Part shown: piece by piece, positions 1 to 12,900 of the stretch | Numbering within the stretch: position 1 is the stretch's first letter | How the letters are laid out: each line of letters begins with the position of its first letter | Assembly (NCBI GenBank): GCA_029531795.1 | Contig: JAPEIS010000004.1 | Location: 496,001-560,000 of the forward strand | Length of the DNA stretch: 64,000 nt | From: Sclerotinia nivalis | Lineage: Eukaryota > Ascomycota > Leotiomycetes > Helotiales > Sclerotiniaceae | Reading direction: 5' to 3' | Notes under the pieces: generated by a model | Databases searched by the model: none | The model's input: only the letters and a program-made list of their open reading frames with translations | Told to the model about the DNA's origin: nothing | Program-made: the position numbers and the translations under genes

Positions 1-315
1 AACATCGACAGGGGACTTTACCTTACTGCACTGATTAAGAAGGAATCAAGCATGGACTTCTTGTTGTCGATGAACACATATTTTTCAATTTTTCCATTTT
101 TCCAGGTAGTGGTGCGTAGTGGTACAAATGACAGGCCTGGGGAACTACGTCATAATAGGTCAATTAACATAATCAAACATGGAGAACAATCTCATCTCGA
201 TTCTTCCATCCATACAAAGCCGATTTATTTCCCATCCAGTAACATCAAAATAAACATTAACCAGGGGTTCTATTCATGTGGCTGGTGACATCAAAATATG
301 ATGCCACTGTGGCTT

Positions 316-323
316 TGACGTCA
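316..323. promoter_or_regulatory. CRE palindrome (distal)
   Basis: A perfect 8-bp TGACGTCA, the binding site of CREB/ATF-type bZIP factors (Atf1/AtfA in fungi), lies about 750 bp upstream of the ATG at 1066. A second identical copy lies 326 bp downstream. The site is read directly; its function is inferred. Confidence 0.5.
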
Positions 324-641
324 ACTTAGTTTCTTGTCTTGTTCCATCACAGACGCCACAATTACCACTCTAAACGCTATAACGGGAACTAATCCCCGTA
401 ATCAGCGCCATCGTATACCTAAAACGGGCACTTTTCATTTCGACGCCATGCCTTGTTTTTTGATTTTATAGTTGGGATGTGATATATGATATAATGCAAC
501 CAATCAAATTAAGAACTGTAGATGAGATATCTACATTTGGCAGGGGAGAAAGAAGCAAGGGAGAGAAGAAAGTAACAAGGTTGGGGTTGGTATCGGTATC
601 GGCGAGCGAAAAGTGAATAAAGAAAATCATAGATCATAGAG

Positions 642-649
642 TGACGTCA
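642..649. promoter_or_regulatory. CRE palindrome (proximal)
   Basis: This is the second perfect TGACGTCA, about 417 bp upstream of the ATG at 1066. Two copies within 334 bp suggest bZIP (AtfA-like) stress regulation of the small downstream gene. That regulation is inferred. Confidence 0.55.
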
Positions 650-863
650 CGCAGAGATCATTTTCAAAAATTTAATTCCCGAACATGGCACGGAGCAGGA
701 GGGCCAGGGCAGGCACTTGTGTTTATTCATTTGAATAGGTATGGTATTGACGGGTCTTTTTGCCGTATAGTTATGGTATGACGCGATAAGGTGAAGGTGC
801 CTTTTGATTGGAAAGGGTAGGATAGGATGTCAGCTTTTTGCTTTGAATCAGGTCGGAGGGAGG

Positions 864-873
864 AAATATATAG
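864..873 (+). promoter_or_regulatory. TATA-like element
   Basis: AAATATATAG lies about 195 bp before the start codon at 1066. It is followed by a C/T-rich stretch (about 885-915) in which fungal transcription starts are usually found. Position and composition are seen; use as a TATA box is inferred. Confidence 0.4.
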
Positions 874-1065
874 GGCTGTGTTGTTCTCGTTGATTTCCAT
901 TTCTTTCTTTTTTCTCTCCATATCAAATACACAAACATACAATACAATCAATCGATTCTATCAACAAACAAACCACCAATACAATAATCTCGAGATTCAC
1001 TTGAGGTTTCAATCAACAATCTACATATACCACTCAAAGTTACTACTCGGTAGAAATCAATCAAA

Positions 1066-1481
1066 ATGGGAGCCGTCGTCTCTTGTGTATGTCTACCCTT
1101 TCTTCCTGGTTCTATACGCCTTTCCATCGCGTTGATTTAATCATATCATATCACATTCTTAAGAACACAAGCTAACATCCTCAATAGATCACAGGCATGT
1201 TCCGCGCCATCGGTGCTGGTCTCATGTAAGTTCACTCCACAGATCTCACCTCCAAACCAACATTCCTACATCACCCCATCACCTCGCAATACCACAACCC
1301 CCGCTACAAAACCAACAAAATCCTAACCAAGCAACACAGGGCCGTCGTAAACGGAATTGGAGCAATCCTCACCGGAATCATCAACGCCATCGTCGCCTTC
1401 TTCGACGTTCTCATCTCCTGCTTGACATGCGGTAGCTGCGGCGGTAGGCGAAGAGGAAGACGAACAACGAGTACAGTTTAG
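1066..1481 (+). CDS. Small conserved fungal protein (66 aa, three exons)
   Basis: The exons are 1066-1086, 1188-1225 and 1340-1481. Introns are 1087-1187 (GTATGT...TAG) and 1226-1339 (GTAAGT...CAG). The joined protein is 66 aa. It starts MGAVVSC, has an amphipathic or hydrophobic Gly/Ile/Val/Ala-rich stretch (about residues 8-48), then a Cys-rich LTCGSCGG segment and a basic GRRRGRR tail. This shape matches a family of tiny hypothetical proteins common in Pezizomycotina whose function I do not know. The very short first exon and the 66-aa product make the gene easy to miss by ORF finding. The N-terminal MGA plus Cys7 could allow lipidation and membrane anchoring, which is inference. The promoter has two perfect CREs and a TATA-like box, suggesting stress-responsive expression. 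Confidence 0.8.
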
Positions 1482-3041
1482 AGTGGTCCCTTGCCTTTGC
1501 GCAAGGGGCTGACTCTTTCTTTACTCTCGTCGACATAAACATAAAATTTAAACTTTATGGAGATGTGGGGGAAGGGGTGGAGTATGCATGCCGTGCGAGT
1601 TTGCTTTATGATACCTGAGGATGGATGTTGGATGAATGGATGAATGGCGGAGCAGGGCAGATGGAGAGAGAGAGAGAGAGAGGAGAGCGTTTTGCTTTTG
1701 TATTTTTCGATTCGCCTCGATACCCGGTTTCTTTTCTTCTAATAATGAATGGTGAGATGAGGGAGGAGTGGAGATCATGGATGGATGGTCGCTTGCGCTC
1801 GCGCTTGCATGTACTAAATAAAGATGAGAAAAGAGGAGCGGAGGTTTAATGATTATGATACACTATACACGATACACTATATCTTTCCGATTGTTTTATG
1901 TGAATGTGGATAATTGCAATCCTGGGGAAACACATCAACCTCAATTCTTGCAGTGTGAAACCATCCTCTTCATCCACACGGCGAGATACTCCATTCGAAT
2001 TCATATTTCCTTGGCACGCTCTAACAGTTCTAAATGCTACCCAATATCCTCAACTCTCCACCCAAATGTTCCGCAGATTCCCTCCTAATATCTGCAGACA
2101 AGTCACTCAAATCACGGAAAAACTTACTCCTATCCTATCCGTTTGAATGAACCATGCCGTCACATTCCTTTCTTACATTCTTCCACCCAAATCAAACCAA
2201 GCCTAGCATGAAAAGCAGAACGTTAACACCCACTGCCTCCCTTCTGATGTCATTGTCTTTTCAAACTCACTTGTACAAAACCAAGCCGGACGATGTGATA
2301 AACTGTTCAAGTCAAAAGAAGGTTCCGCTTTTTGGGGTAGACAGATCTCTAGAAGTTCTTGCAGTCTCGGCTGGGGATATTGAAGCTGGGAACTTGATGA
2401 AATCAAGAGGTATGATGTAGGTACAGTGGGTAGATACGCAGGTCGTGAAAGGATTTGCTCTTGCCAGTGTGATAGTACGACACGAGCCATTCATGAAGTA
2501 CCTATATAGAGCTCGAAATCAGGAATTGAATATGTGTCTAGATACTCTATGTGAACTACATAGCGAAAATGTCGAAAGTAGCAAAAGTAGCAAGAGTTTA
2601 AATAGTTTTGTGTAGCCAACGCAACCATACTACTTCCGTGGACGTAGTGGTATATATCCACATGTTTAGGATCTCGAAAGAGTAGATTGGATTATTTAGG
2701 CATGTTTAAACTCTTAGCTGTGATTGTAGTTTAGAATTGAAGGTGTTTATTAGTACAAAAGCAACGGCATTTATTTCGAAGAGGCTAGGCGAGGCGAATA
2801 GAACAGAATAGAATAGCCATAGATGAGCGATTAATTCGTAGAAATTTTCTGTCTAAAGAGCACACTATATAACAGTATGGCTAATAATATGATATCTTCC
2901 TCCTTGAATCTCAAAGTCCGCTCATTTCCATGTTCCAAGCACATATTCATATTCATCCAGAATCCAATTTTACATAGGACCGGTTTCATTCCAGCCCTAA
3001 CGCAGATGCAAAAGACCTCTTCTCTACCCTGACCATATCGC
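1482..3041. other. Intergenic region between the small gene and the 789-aa gene
   Basis: I see no convincing gene. The short open frames here lack introns, domains or plausible composition. A short GA dinucleotide run lies near 1663-1682. Both neighbours end here, so the stretch is a 3'-to-3' spacer. Confidence 0.5.
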
Positions 3042-5411
3042 TCAAAGAAACGCTGCAAACCCATCCCCTTCCACTTCTCTACCCCGCACCCTCAAACTCT
3101 CATCACTAACCCTCGGTGCCGCTCCCCGAATCTCCCTCATCACCAAATCCATATCCCTGTCCTCCATACCCATGCCCATCTCCATCCCAGTAGTAGCCGC
3201 TCTCCTCCTATTCCCCTCATTACTCTCCCCAAAACCAAACATCTTCCCATTACTTTCTTTCCCCGTAACCCCATTAATACCAATAACACTAGACCTCACT
3301 CCTCTATCCCTCCCATTCACACCCTCCCACCTTAGCCTAGCAACCTCTCCCAAGCCATCAAAACTCTTCACGATACCCCCTAGCGTTCTCAAAAGTATAT
3401 CCGTATCCCTCTCGATAATCCTCATTCTAACATCAAGTTCTCTTTCTCTCGAGCCTCTCGGTCCTATTTCCCTTTCTCGCACAGTATCCATATCTATATC
3501 CAAACCATCGAGATTGTATCCATTAGCCGCCTGATCCAATTGTGGATACACAAAAGGTTCGCTGCTCAGACGTGCATAGCGGGCCTTTTGCAATTGAGGA
3601 GAGGGGAAGGTATGAGCTAAAATAGTTTGGGTAGAATGATGTGTGTAAGTCGAATTTCCTTTATCAAGCGACTGAAGTGGTCTACTTAGAATAAACTTTG
3701 GTCTCGGAAGACGTGATAGCGAGGGAATCGGTGGAACGGGAGAAAGAGGACGTGGAAGGGAGATATCAGATTGATGAACATGATTAACAGAAGGTGGAAT
3801 ATCAGCAACAAGCATGATATTAGAAGTGGACAGAACGACAGCCTTTTGCAAGAGCCGTTCTGCCGAGCGAGCTGCAGGTTCGATAGATTTGGAATTTGGA
3901 CTTGAGGGAGATGATGGCCTAAATTCGGTTTTAGGAGACTTTTCCGAGATGGATTGAGTGGATATTTCGTGTGTGGCTATTTTATCCAAGTTTGAATTCC
4001 TGGAGCGGAGCGAAGCTAAGTCTCTCTCCTTTCTTGCTCTCACCTTTTCGCGACGGCTCGTTTGTGTTGCTTGATCTCCTTGTTTCTCATTACTACCACT
4101 TTGCGGACTTTGGGGGAACGAAATCGTTGTAGGACTTGTAGCTTGATTCACGCGCCCGTTTCCAGGCTCTTCTGAGCCAATAGTAGGAAACTGTACTATT
4201 TTTTCACTTTGAGGTGAAGCAAGAGATGGTCTTGGTGTAGTCCCTGTAAAGCTCTGAAGATCGATTGTCTCAGCCGTACCAAACACTGCTGGCATCGATG
4301 AATTCGTATTGATACTATCGGGCGTAGATTTTAGAGATTGTCCGATGCCTGTCCCAGAGGTTGCAACACTGCGAATAGTTGATATGGACTTGACTATTTT
4401 GTGGGTTTGATAGGTAGGTTTGAAATCGGGAGAGGGGGTTCTGTTTATTACTCTTAGGGGTCCATCAGACCTGTGTCTCCATAAAATTGGACGACTCACG
4501 GAGCTGAGCGAGTTTACTCGACAGTTACCTGTCAAGGATACTTTGAGTGGCGGACCAGGCGAGGGAATTGTTTTCGATGAATGGGGTCGAGGTCGTGTCT
4601 CTAAAGCATCATGATAAAGACTTTCAGTAGGGGTGTATACCTGACTAGTTCGCTGAATATATCCATTTTGAAGCACGATTTCTTCAGATCCTGGCTTCGT
4701 AATCACTTTAGTCAAAGTGCCTGGTCCCCACGTACTTCTTTTAGAGATCGATGTTTTCCTCTCGAGCACAGGAGAATCAGGTGAAGGTGTCATAGAATGC
4801 CCGGCATTATAAACTGGTTTGTAGACGACAACTGGCAGTCTATCAAGTGTCGGAGCACGCTCTGAATTCGACCCAGGCTCTGTAGGTGTTGGCATTCTTC
4901 CTAGATAATCGTGCTCTAGTGGTATCGAAATTGCTATATATTGCACACCCTGACGAGTTTTGGCCGCGATAGCAGTATCGGGAAGTTTCAGGAACTGATT
5001 AGACTTTGGCTCTCTCTTCTGTTTCCTGCGAAGAAGGCCAAACTTTTTCCGTGGAGTGGCTTGTGGAGGAGCGACTAAATTATGCGCCGGAGGATCATAT
5101 GACATGAGAAAGTCAGATAAGTCCTTCATCGTTTCTCTTTCACGCCGTGGTGGTATTGTATCCGAAGATCCATAACTTTGACTGGTCGTTTGGTGGGGTG
5201 TCATTTTCACACTTGATTTGGTACCCGAACTGTTAAATCTCCTCAACTCGGGAACAGTATCAATCGAGCCATGATTATGAGACCTGCTCGTTTGGCGGCG
5301 TGATAATAGTCTAGGATTGATAGATAATGGTGTCCCCATGGACTGAGGTCTTGGGGATTTAATATCTACCAAACGTGGTGGCGGGGTTCTATTACCAATT
5401 GCTGAATTCAT
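3042..5411 (-). CDS. Large Ser/Pro/Arg-rich hypothetical protein (789 aa)
   Basis: A single uninterrupted 789-codon frame starts with ATG at 5411. Almost the whole protein is low-complexity and rich in Ser, Pro, Thr and Arg, and is predicted by eye to be disordered. More ordered features are a MKDLSDFLMS segment (about residues 95-104), a basic stretch with KKFGLLRRKQKR (about 122-133), and a short LPDTAIAAKT...YIAISIP segment (about 143-164). Near the C-terminus a charged, probably helical region containing MRIIERDTDILLRTLGG may form a short coiled coil. The combination DLSDFLM, basic patch and LPD...ISIP recurs in hypothetical proteins of filamentous ascomycetes as far as I recall, but I know of no assigned function. 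There is no signal peptide, TM segment or enzyme motif. Confidence 0.8.
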   Translation of the reverse strand: MNSAIGNRTPPPRLVDIKSPRPQSMGTPLSINPRLLSRRQTSRSHNHGSIDTVPELRRFNSSGTKSSVKMTPHQTTSQSYGSSDTIPPRRERETMKDLSDFLMSYDPPAHNLVAPPQATPRKKFGLLRRKQKREPKSNQFLKLPDTAIAAKTRQGVQYIAISIPLEHDYLGRMPTPTEPGSNSERAPTLDRLPVVVYKPVYNAGHSMTPSPDSPVLERKTSISKRSTWGPGTLTKVITKPGSEEIVLQNGYIQRTSQVYTPTESLYHDALETRPRPHSSKTIPSPGPPLKVSLTGNCRVNSLSSVSRPILWRHRSDGPLRVINRTPSPDFKPTYQTHKIVKSISTIRSVATSGTGIGQSLKSTPDSINTNSSMPAVFGTAETIDLQSFTGTTPRPSLASPQSEKIVQFPTIGSEEPGNGRVNQATSPTTISFPQSPQSGSNEKQGDQATQTSRREKVRARKERDLASLRSRNSNLDKIATHEISTQSISEKSPKTEFRPSSPSSPNSKSIEPAARSAERLLQKAVVLSTSNIMLVADIPPSVNHVHQSDISLPRPLSPVPPIPSLSRLPRPKFILSRPLQSLDKGNSTYTHHSTQTILAHTFPSPQLQKARYARLSSEPFVYPQLDQAANGYNLDGLDIDMDTVREREIGPRGSRERELDVRMRIIERDTDILLRTLGGIVKSFDGLGEVARLRWEGVNGRDRGVRSSVIGINGVTGKESNGKMFGFGESNEGNRRRAATTGMEMGMGMEDRDMDLVMREIRGAAPRVSDESLRVRGREVEGDGFAAFL

Positions 5412-6902
5412 TTCGATGATTGTCTACAGTGAAGTCATGTTAGACAAACCTGTGAGTTTCCGTAACCGGGAAAGCTAATCTTGAAGTAGACATACCAAAA
5501 GCTCATCACACTGACATAGTTTCGCTGAAGCTCTAAATGCACCGAGCTACTTCAAGTGACATCAGCTAACAAAGCAGTCCTCAAAAATGAACATGATAAG
5601 TTCTCCAAATTGAAAATGAAATCGGATCTTGGTTGGAGGACAGGAAAGGATATCAACATTGTTATATCCATACCATTTTAGAGGTAGAGAGAGGTTGGTG
5701 GCCCAGATTTACCCTAGCAACGCAATGCAAGGAGAAAGTATGTCCCTGCAACCCGTGGTTGTGCGGGCGCTGGCTGATCAATGGACAAATTAAAAATGAC
5801 CCTAAAAGGGTAGAGCATGTTGACCTTTGAACAATTCGAAGTTAATCGGAGTTTAATGTCGTCAGGTGGAGTGGGCGACGACTAATGCGGCACTAAAACT
5901 ACATCTTGGAGATCTGCCACTTCTTTGTTGACAAGTTATGGATAGATTGTCCCGACAGAACGTCTAGCTTCGAAAGAAGACGGGATGATGGTAATGATGA
6001 TGATGAATACTTGACTTTATGATAACGGGGCGTTGCATGGCAATATGTTGTATCACATCATGTATATATACCTTTTTCGGTTGTGATCCGAGTATGTACC
6101 TCTCGAGGTCTCTCTAATGAAGTCGCCATTAGACATGCATTTATTTCTCTCCTTTGACGACTTCTATACTAATAAATGTTATAACCCAATTTAAAACAAA
6201 AAAAATCAAATCTATCACTCAATAGCCTCTCAAATTTCAATTCAAATTGCCTCCAAAACCCAGAAGTCCAATAAACTCTTAGAAAACCTCTTGGAGCCAA
6301 AATATCTGATAAAGCAAGGTTTGATCTACGACGCAAGAAACGCCGGATAGTGCCCCCAAGCGACTTTTGTGTGTCCGTGCTAGCTTATCGTGGAGACCAT
6401 GACCATCATTGACAAAGGGGCCAAATTTAGACATCTCAATCAAAAATTACGCACAGTCTTACCTGTTACGTATATGTATGTGTGAGACTTGGGAAAGTGT
6501 GAAATTGTGAGACATGATAACAAGCCGAAAGAGTCCAGAAGAGCTGCCGGTAGTAAATGGCTTTTATGGAAGACTACTGATGAGCCGTCGAATTGTTGAA
6601 TTTTGTGCAGAGATTTTACCTTGGGAGTCTGATCGCTGACAGCATTTAGGGTGATTAAATTGATAGAGATCAATTTAAGCTCGCCATTTTGGCGTTCTAG
6701 GACGTGTATTAAAGCTGTCACAATCACCAAGGTGCAACTATTTTCTACCCTCTAAGATCTATCAGATCTACGAAAAAGGATGATTCCCACTTGTCTCACA
6801 CGTGCGCCGTTCGCCGTTCGCCATGCTAATATTCTATTGCGCCAAATTATGCAGTGTCCCAACCTTTTTTAAAAAAAATCAATAAATAAATCCATGCTTT
6901 CC
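5412..6902. other. Intergenic region upstream of the 789-aa gene, downstream of SEN1
   Basis: No gene could be supported. It should contain the promoter and leader of the minus-strand 789-aa gene (5' side near 5412) and the 3' UTR of SEN1. Open frames of 60-96 codons here look random. Confidence 0.5.
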
Positions 6903-9900
6903 TCACTTTCTTTTTGGTGGTTTACGCTGAATAAAGGGGTCCGCCGGCGCCTTTCTGCGCGGAGGATGGGGTAGATTGGACTTTGGTGTACGCGCCGCTG
7001 CCGCAGCAGCTTTACTTGCCTGCTGTGCTTGAAGTGCAGCCTCCAGATCCATTTTTTGAGCACTTCGCTGAGGTTCGGCTGAGCCTCGATTGATTATGGC
7101 AGAGGCTGGTGGCGCATGATCTACTTCCGGGGGTTGAATCTATGGGAGTTAACAAAACATAAACCTATGCTGAAAGAAATTGCGAATGTACCAAGCCAAT
7201 ATTTCGTTCACTTACCTTCTGCTTTTTCGGAATATTCTCTTTTTGAGATTCTTGTTCCCTAGGCCTCTTTCTCTGCTCGGTCGTCTCGACATTTATCGGT
7301 GTCATCCTACCATGGCTATCCACAGGTGTTGTGCTACTACTACCCGATCCTGATCCTCGTGAACTTTGATTTTGTGGCGCATCTGTCATGTCGATATCGC
7401 TGTCGCTCTTCTCAGATGACCGCCTAGATATATTGCCGTTGATATTAGAGGATAATTGTGAATAGTCTATTGCTAGTGCATCCTTAGACGTCGGCTTCGA
7501 CAGCAATCCCATGATATCGCCACTTGTATATCTGCTACGGCTTCTGGCGTCTTGAATAAGCCTGTTCCAAAATTCACCTTGCTCCAATGCCCTAGAATCT
7601 CCTAGAACCCACAAGGACGATTTGGCTCTAGTCAGGCCTACGTTCATACGTCGGATGTCGTTCAAGAAACCAATACCTCCTGAAGCCTTGGCACGAACAC
7701 AAGAAAATATGATGATCTCTCGCTCTCGACCTTGGAAAGCATCAGTCGTATTAAATTCAATCTCTTCGAAAATTTCGTCTCCGAATTTCGCACCAAAACG
7801 TCGTTTAAGCTCGTTCAATTGAGCCTTGTAGGTTGTAATAATACCGATTTTACCTCTAAAATCATAAGATCTGTAATCTGTCTTAAGTCGTTGATAAAGC
7901 TGGATAGCAGCATTCAACTCAGGCACGTTGATGAGCGAATGCCCTTTGGTTTCCTTGCTTTGGACACCCACAACATCAAAAAATCGATAAGGCCCAAGAA
8001 TGGAGCTTGCATGCCATGGCTGAACCCGTAACTGTGCCATTCCATCACCATCAACGAGACGACTGTTATAAAACTGTTGACTTGGAAATCGACTGATCTC
8101 GGGATGCATGCGATACTGAGTATCAAGTAGGTGAACATCTTTAGGATGGTTGCGCTGCATTCGGACGAAAAGACTCTGTTCATAGCCATAACTCTTTGCC
8201 AGTCGTGAGAGAACTGTTGGAGGCAGTTGCTCAGGATCTCCGACCAAAATACATTTTGTAGCACCATACTTGAGAGGTATAAGAGCGCTGAGTTCAATAC
8301 ACTGAGCAGCCTCGTCAATAATAACCGTCTCGAACTCAACATTGACATTCCTGAGAAAATCGTGTCCAGATCCACTGAGTGTAGCACACAGAACATGGGC
8401 GCCATCGATAATCTCCTGCGTAAAATGACGTCTACTGATCTCATTTTGTCGAACCTTGTTGTCACTTTCCTTATCTTCATCGATTTTGTTACCAATGTGT
8501 GCTTGCTTCCGCTTAAGCTCGTCGAACTCTCTTTGCAGTTTTTGTTCCGAGATTTTGTCACCTTCCGCACGGCATTTCTCCATTTCAGGCCTTATGACAT
8601 TGAGTCTCTCTTTTATAAGCCCTGCTTCCCTGTGTAGCTTCTCCCGGTCATTCAATTGACCTTTTTTGGATTCTTGGTCCCCTTCGAGCTTGATCCTAAC
8701 CAATTCATCAAGCGTGACATCCTTCACGGTAGAATTGATGGCATCACTTCGCCCGACACGGATGACGTTAATCTTTTGATGAGAGCCGGTGAGAGGTAAG
8801 ATTCCCTCCTTCAACCGGACGACCAATTCATCAACAGCAGCGTTACTGGGAGCGCAGATAAGTAGCTTTTTCCTTGGTGCTTGGGCTTGGGCGCCTGCGC
8901 CGCTATTTTGACCTTGTGGCCTGAAGCCAACCTGTTGGGCTTGCTGCTGAAGCACTTGGGAGAGTAAAGCACCGACCATCGCGATAATAGTCTTAGTTTT
9001 TCCTGATCCGGGAGGACTGGTACTGTTAGCAGTGTGATTGGAAGCAAAATATAATCCAATACATACCCTTGAATCAAAGTAAAACCATCATTATCATTTG
9101 CGGACAAAATGGCTTTGGCTTGCCCATTATTAAGCTTATACCTGGTCGAAATAGAAGCAACCTTCTCATCGGAATATTTTTGTAACGGAGAAGGCTTTGC
9201 CTCCAGAATTTCGGTGCATAAGTCGTAGTATTCGAGACTGCTCAGGGCTGCAAACTCCCGCAAAGTTGTCGTCATATCAGTAATTTTGAGGGTATGTAAT
9301 TTGCCGTTGGGCACAAAACAATTCAGAAGTTCAGGGCTAATATCCCTACTAACTCTGTATGTGACTTCCACTGCATCACGCTTACGGGTTGTCCTGAAAA
9401 CACGTGCTAGACAATGTGGTGCTTGCTTGTCTTGAAGTGGATTCGAGCTTTTAGAAAGGAGTACAATGTCTTGTTGGTACACCATGAGGTCTCTTTGATT
9501 GGAAATCGACATAGTAGTGCTAACTTCCATAAACTTATCAACAGACAAACGATTCAGAACCTTTATTTCTATAGGCTTATAGTTGTTCTCTTCTTTGGCT
9601 GTTAGCAATGATCGCCATACTTCCGATATGAGCAAAGGCTTGAAGGTATCCTTATAGAGTCCGAGGTCGAGGAAGCTGTTCGCAATCTTCCTACAAACAT
9701 TGTTGCTTGGAGGATCCTCGCCCTCATGGAAGATGTCCCAATTGAGTAGCTCGAGATATATGATATCCATGTTTGGCTCTAAACGAGCACGAAGATCCTT
9801 CTTTGAGTACACCTTCTTGGTCTTTCGTACTGGACCCGCCGCGGCTTGTAAAAGAGCCTTTTTCCTGCTTTCTTCATACTCTTTGACTATCTTCGAAGTC

Positions 9901-12900
9901 TCCCGGCTTTTGCTGAAAAGTAGGTTCGTGTCGGAACCATCGTCATCATCATCATCCGAATCTTCGTCTGATGATCCCACCATTATCTCACTTCGAACAG
10001 GCGCATGGTCTTTACCTGCTACACCACTCAAGTTCTTTAGACCAGATCCTTCACCCTTTACTAAGGCCGTTGGGGCACGAAGGGCTTTCGCTTGCGCAAT
10101 AGCTGCTGCATCCCGCTTCTTCTTTTCTTCTGCATCTCTGCGGCGTTTGTCCTTCCAATCTTCGGTAGCCTGAACGTTCTTCAGTTGTGGCTGTGCTCTC
10201 ATTTGGTCTATGATACTCTTATGATGCTCAGAAAGGGTAAAGGGTGCCTGTGATGCCTTGTTGGATTGAGTGATGACTGGCTCGTATGTTTTGCCGTCTC
10301 CAGCTTTTGACCAAGTATCGAGCGACGTTTGAGTATGGCGTCCCTTAATATTGATTGTCGGCTCATGTTTTACACCTCCTGCTGACTTAGACCATGAATC
10401 AATTCTTAATTGTTGTTTCTTAGCCGTTGTAGGGTAACTTTCTATAACCTCCACGCCTTTATGCTCATCAAGAGCAGCATGTAACTCGGCTTTTTGTTGA
10501 TTAGTAAGATTGGTCTTTCTGTATCTTGGATCGCCGTCATTTTTGCATGCATCTTGTATATATTCTAGTGCAAACTGATGGACCTCAACATCAAACTCTG
10601 CTAATGATCGAAGAAGCTTTCCAAGAAGACTAGTGATCACACTGACTAAATAGATATCTCTCAGCCTGAGCATCATGGTCAGACCGTTCACATTCAGGCA
10701 AACAACTTGCAATACCTTCTTCAGTGCAGACTTTGACGAGCTGTGGGCTGTCGACTCATCACTAGACGAGCCAGGAGACTCGCCTAGAGCAGAAGCGATG
10801 ATACTATATTGATTGAACAAAGACTCTGCATATTCCATGCCGTCTCGGCAAAAATCTTGCAAGTATTCCTTTGAGCGTTGTACACGACCTCCCCATGATT
10901 CTGTGTTGGAAAACGTCATATCAAGAGCACGCCACTGGTTAGTCCACCAAGACATTACAGCGCCTCGTTCTGTGGAATCCAAAGAAGGATGATTTCGTAA
11001 ATATCCCGTGTTCCCGCATAGGGCATTGAGCATGTCCCGCCCAACTTTAATTAGATATGGAACAGGGGAGAAGTTTTTTGCCTTCGTGATTCGGACGGTA
11101 GCAAATGTCAAGGAATTTAACATCGGTACAAATGCTTGCTCCAACAAGCTCGACATAGCTTCTCGCTTGCTTACTTGGCCTGTTGCAGCTTTAACAACCT
11201 CAACAGCAGCTTCGAAGATTTCTTGATCAGCAGAGACAAGGGCTGCAAACAGTGGACGAGAAGTCTGAGGGTCCCGATACATCTCAATCAAATGAGATGC
11301 ATCAAAATCACTAAGCCGCTCAAAAATTCTAGACACGTTTTCGGTGAGTTGATGAAAGTCCTTGTTATATTGTAGATGGGAGGGAGGAAGGGGTAATTTC
11401 TTTGTCTGTGGTGTGAGTTCATCCAAACCGGTGAGGTGAGTTGTTGCCGCAAGAATACTTTTGGCTAAATCTACGTTTCCTGGTCTAAAAATGTCGAGAA
11501 CAGCTTGCCAAATTGGTTGAGAATGGCTTCTGAGACCTTGTTGTATCGGTATATTTTGCGCGAGGGCTTGGAACTCTGCACTCAAAGATTTACAATCGAG
11601 TGCCAAAGCATCTCGTACCACTAACATACCAAGCCTTCTCATTTCTTGATGTGTAGCGTCGGCCATATTCAGATCAGCAGATCTCGCAATCGTCTCCTTG
11701 TATTGGTCAACAAGTCCCATGATGTTATTGATGAATATAAGAGACGTCGACGGGTTGATGTTGTATTCCGAGTCGACGAAGGTGTTTAAAGTGGCACGGA
11801 GAGTATCGAGCGCAACGCAACAACAAGCAAGCCTGGTATTCTCTGGCCACGTCGTCTTTTGATAACGTCGTAGAAGAAATTCGAGCAGGAAGCTGCAAGC
11901 ATCATACTGACGATCAGAAGGAAGTGATTCCACAAGTTCAGGTATCCATGCCAGGGCAAAAGAAATTTCCGGGTCTCCAAAATTTATTCTGCGAAGCATT
12001 CCCTCAAAGCCACCACTCCGGAAAACGTTTTCTGCAATGGTGGCTGGCGAGATTGTGTTAAATGCAGCCCAGAAGTTCTTTGAGGACTTCTTGAGTAAGC
12101 CTCTAAGCACTTCGATAACTAGCTGACCGATCCTTTCCGATTTACAGGTTAAGTGATTGAGTGCAAGCATATACACATTTGGTTGAACCTCCATTGCTCG
12201 GAGAGAATGTGTTATGAGGTGTTCATCTAGTTTGTCTAAAATCAAAAGGAATCCTTCCCAAAAGCGTATGATATCATCGTAATCGTAATTGCCTTGGGTC
12301 ACAGAAATAATTGCTTCCGACAATGTGTCATGCACAACCCAGTCGAATGATTCGGGTGTAAGCATAGTAGTAGCTTTCTGCCAGGCGCACCTAGCAAACC
12401 GGAGTCGTATGACATTTTTATCGAATAAAAACCTTCCTGTAGCTGGTAATATGTCGCTAATTCTCAGGACTTTCTTTGCTTGTATTTCTTCAAAGACGAA
12501 ATCGAAGTGCTTTGATAGGTTATCCTCAGATTTGTGATAATCGACGCAACAAAGTGATTCGTACAGAGACAATAGAAGGGAAGAGTCGTATCCAGCAAGC
12601 AATTTCTGCGTCCTCATTGGAGACTCCACATCGGATATAACTTTCTTGCTTGACCTTAGCCCGTTATCTATACGTTGAAAGTCGATAGCGTTCAGGCGGT
12701 TCGAAAGCTCTGCAACAGTTTCATCATCGAAACTCCTAAGACATGTTAGCATCCTGATGAAGTACATGTTGTGGGGTGTTACTCTGCTAGTTCCTTGAGA
12801 TATGCCTTGCGACCTATATGCCAATTATGCACACATTTATCACAGCACGTCAAAAGTTTATTTAAACGGTCAAGGTAGTCTTCTACCATGGGGCCACCTG

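Larger units (their letters stand above)
1..1065. other. Intergenic region with promoter of the 66-aa gene
   Basis: No supported gene was found in this stretch. It is AT-rich and contains two perfect CRE palindromes and a TATA-like element, listed separately. From about 890 to 1065 a C/T-rich then C/A-rich leader precedes the start codon at 1066, which is typical of well-expressed filamentous fungal genes. Confidence 0.6.

Noticed and set aside
7914..8570. 218-codon frame on the same strand within SEN1
   Set aside because: Out-of-frame shadow of the helicase domain.
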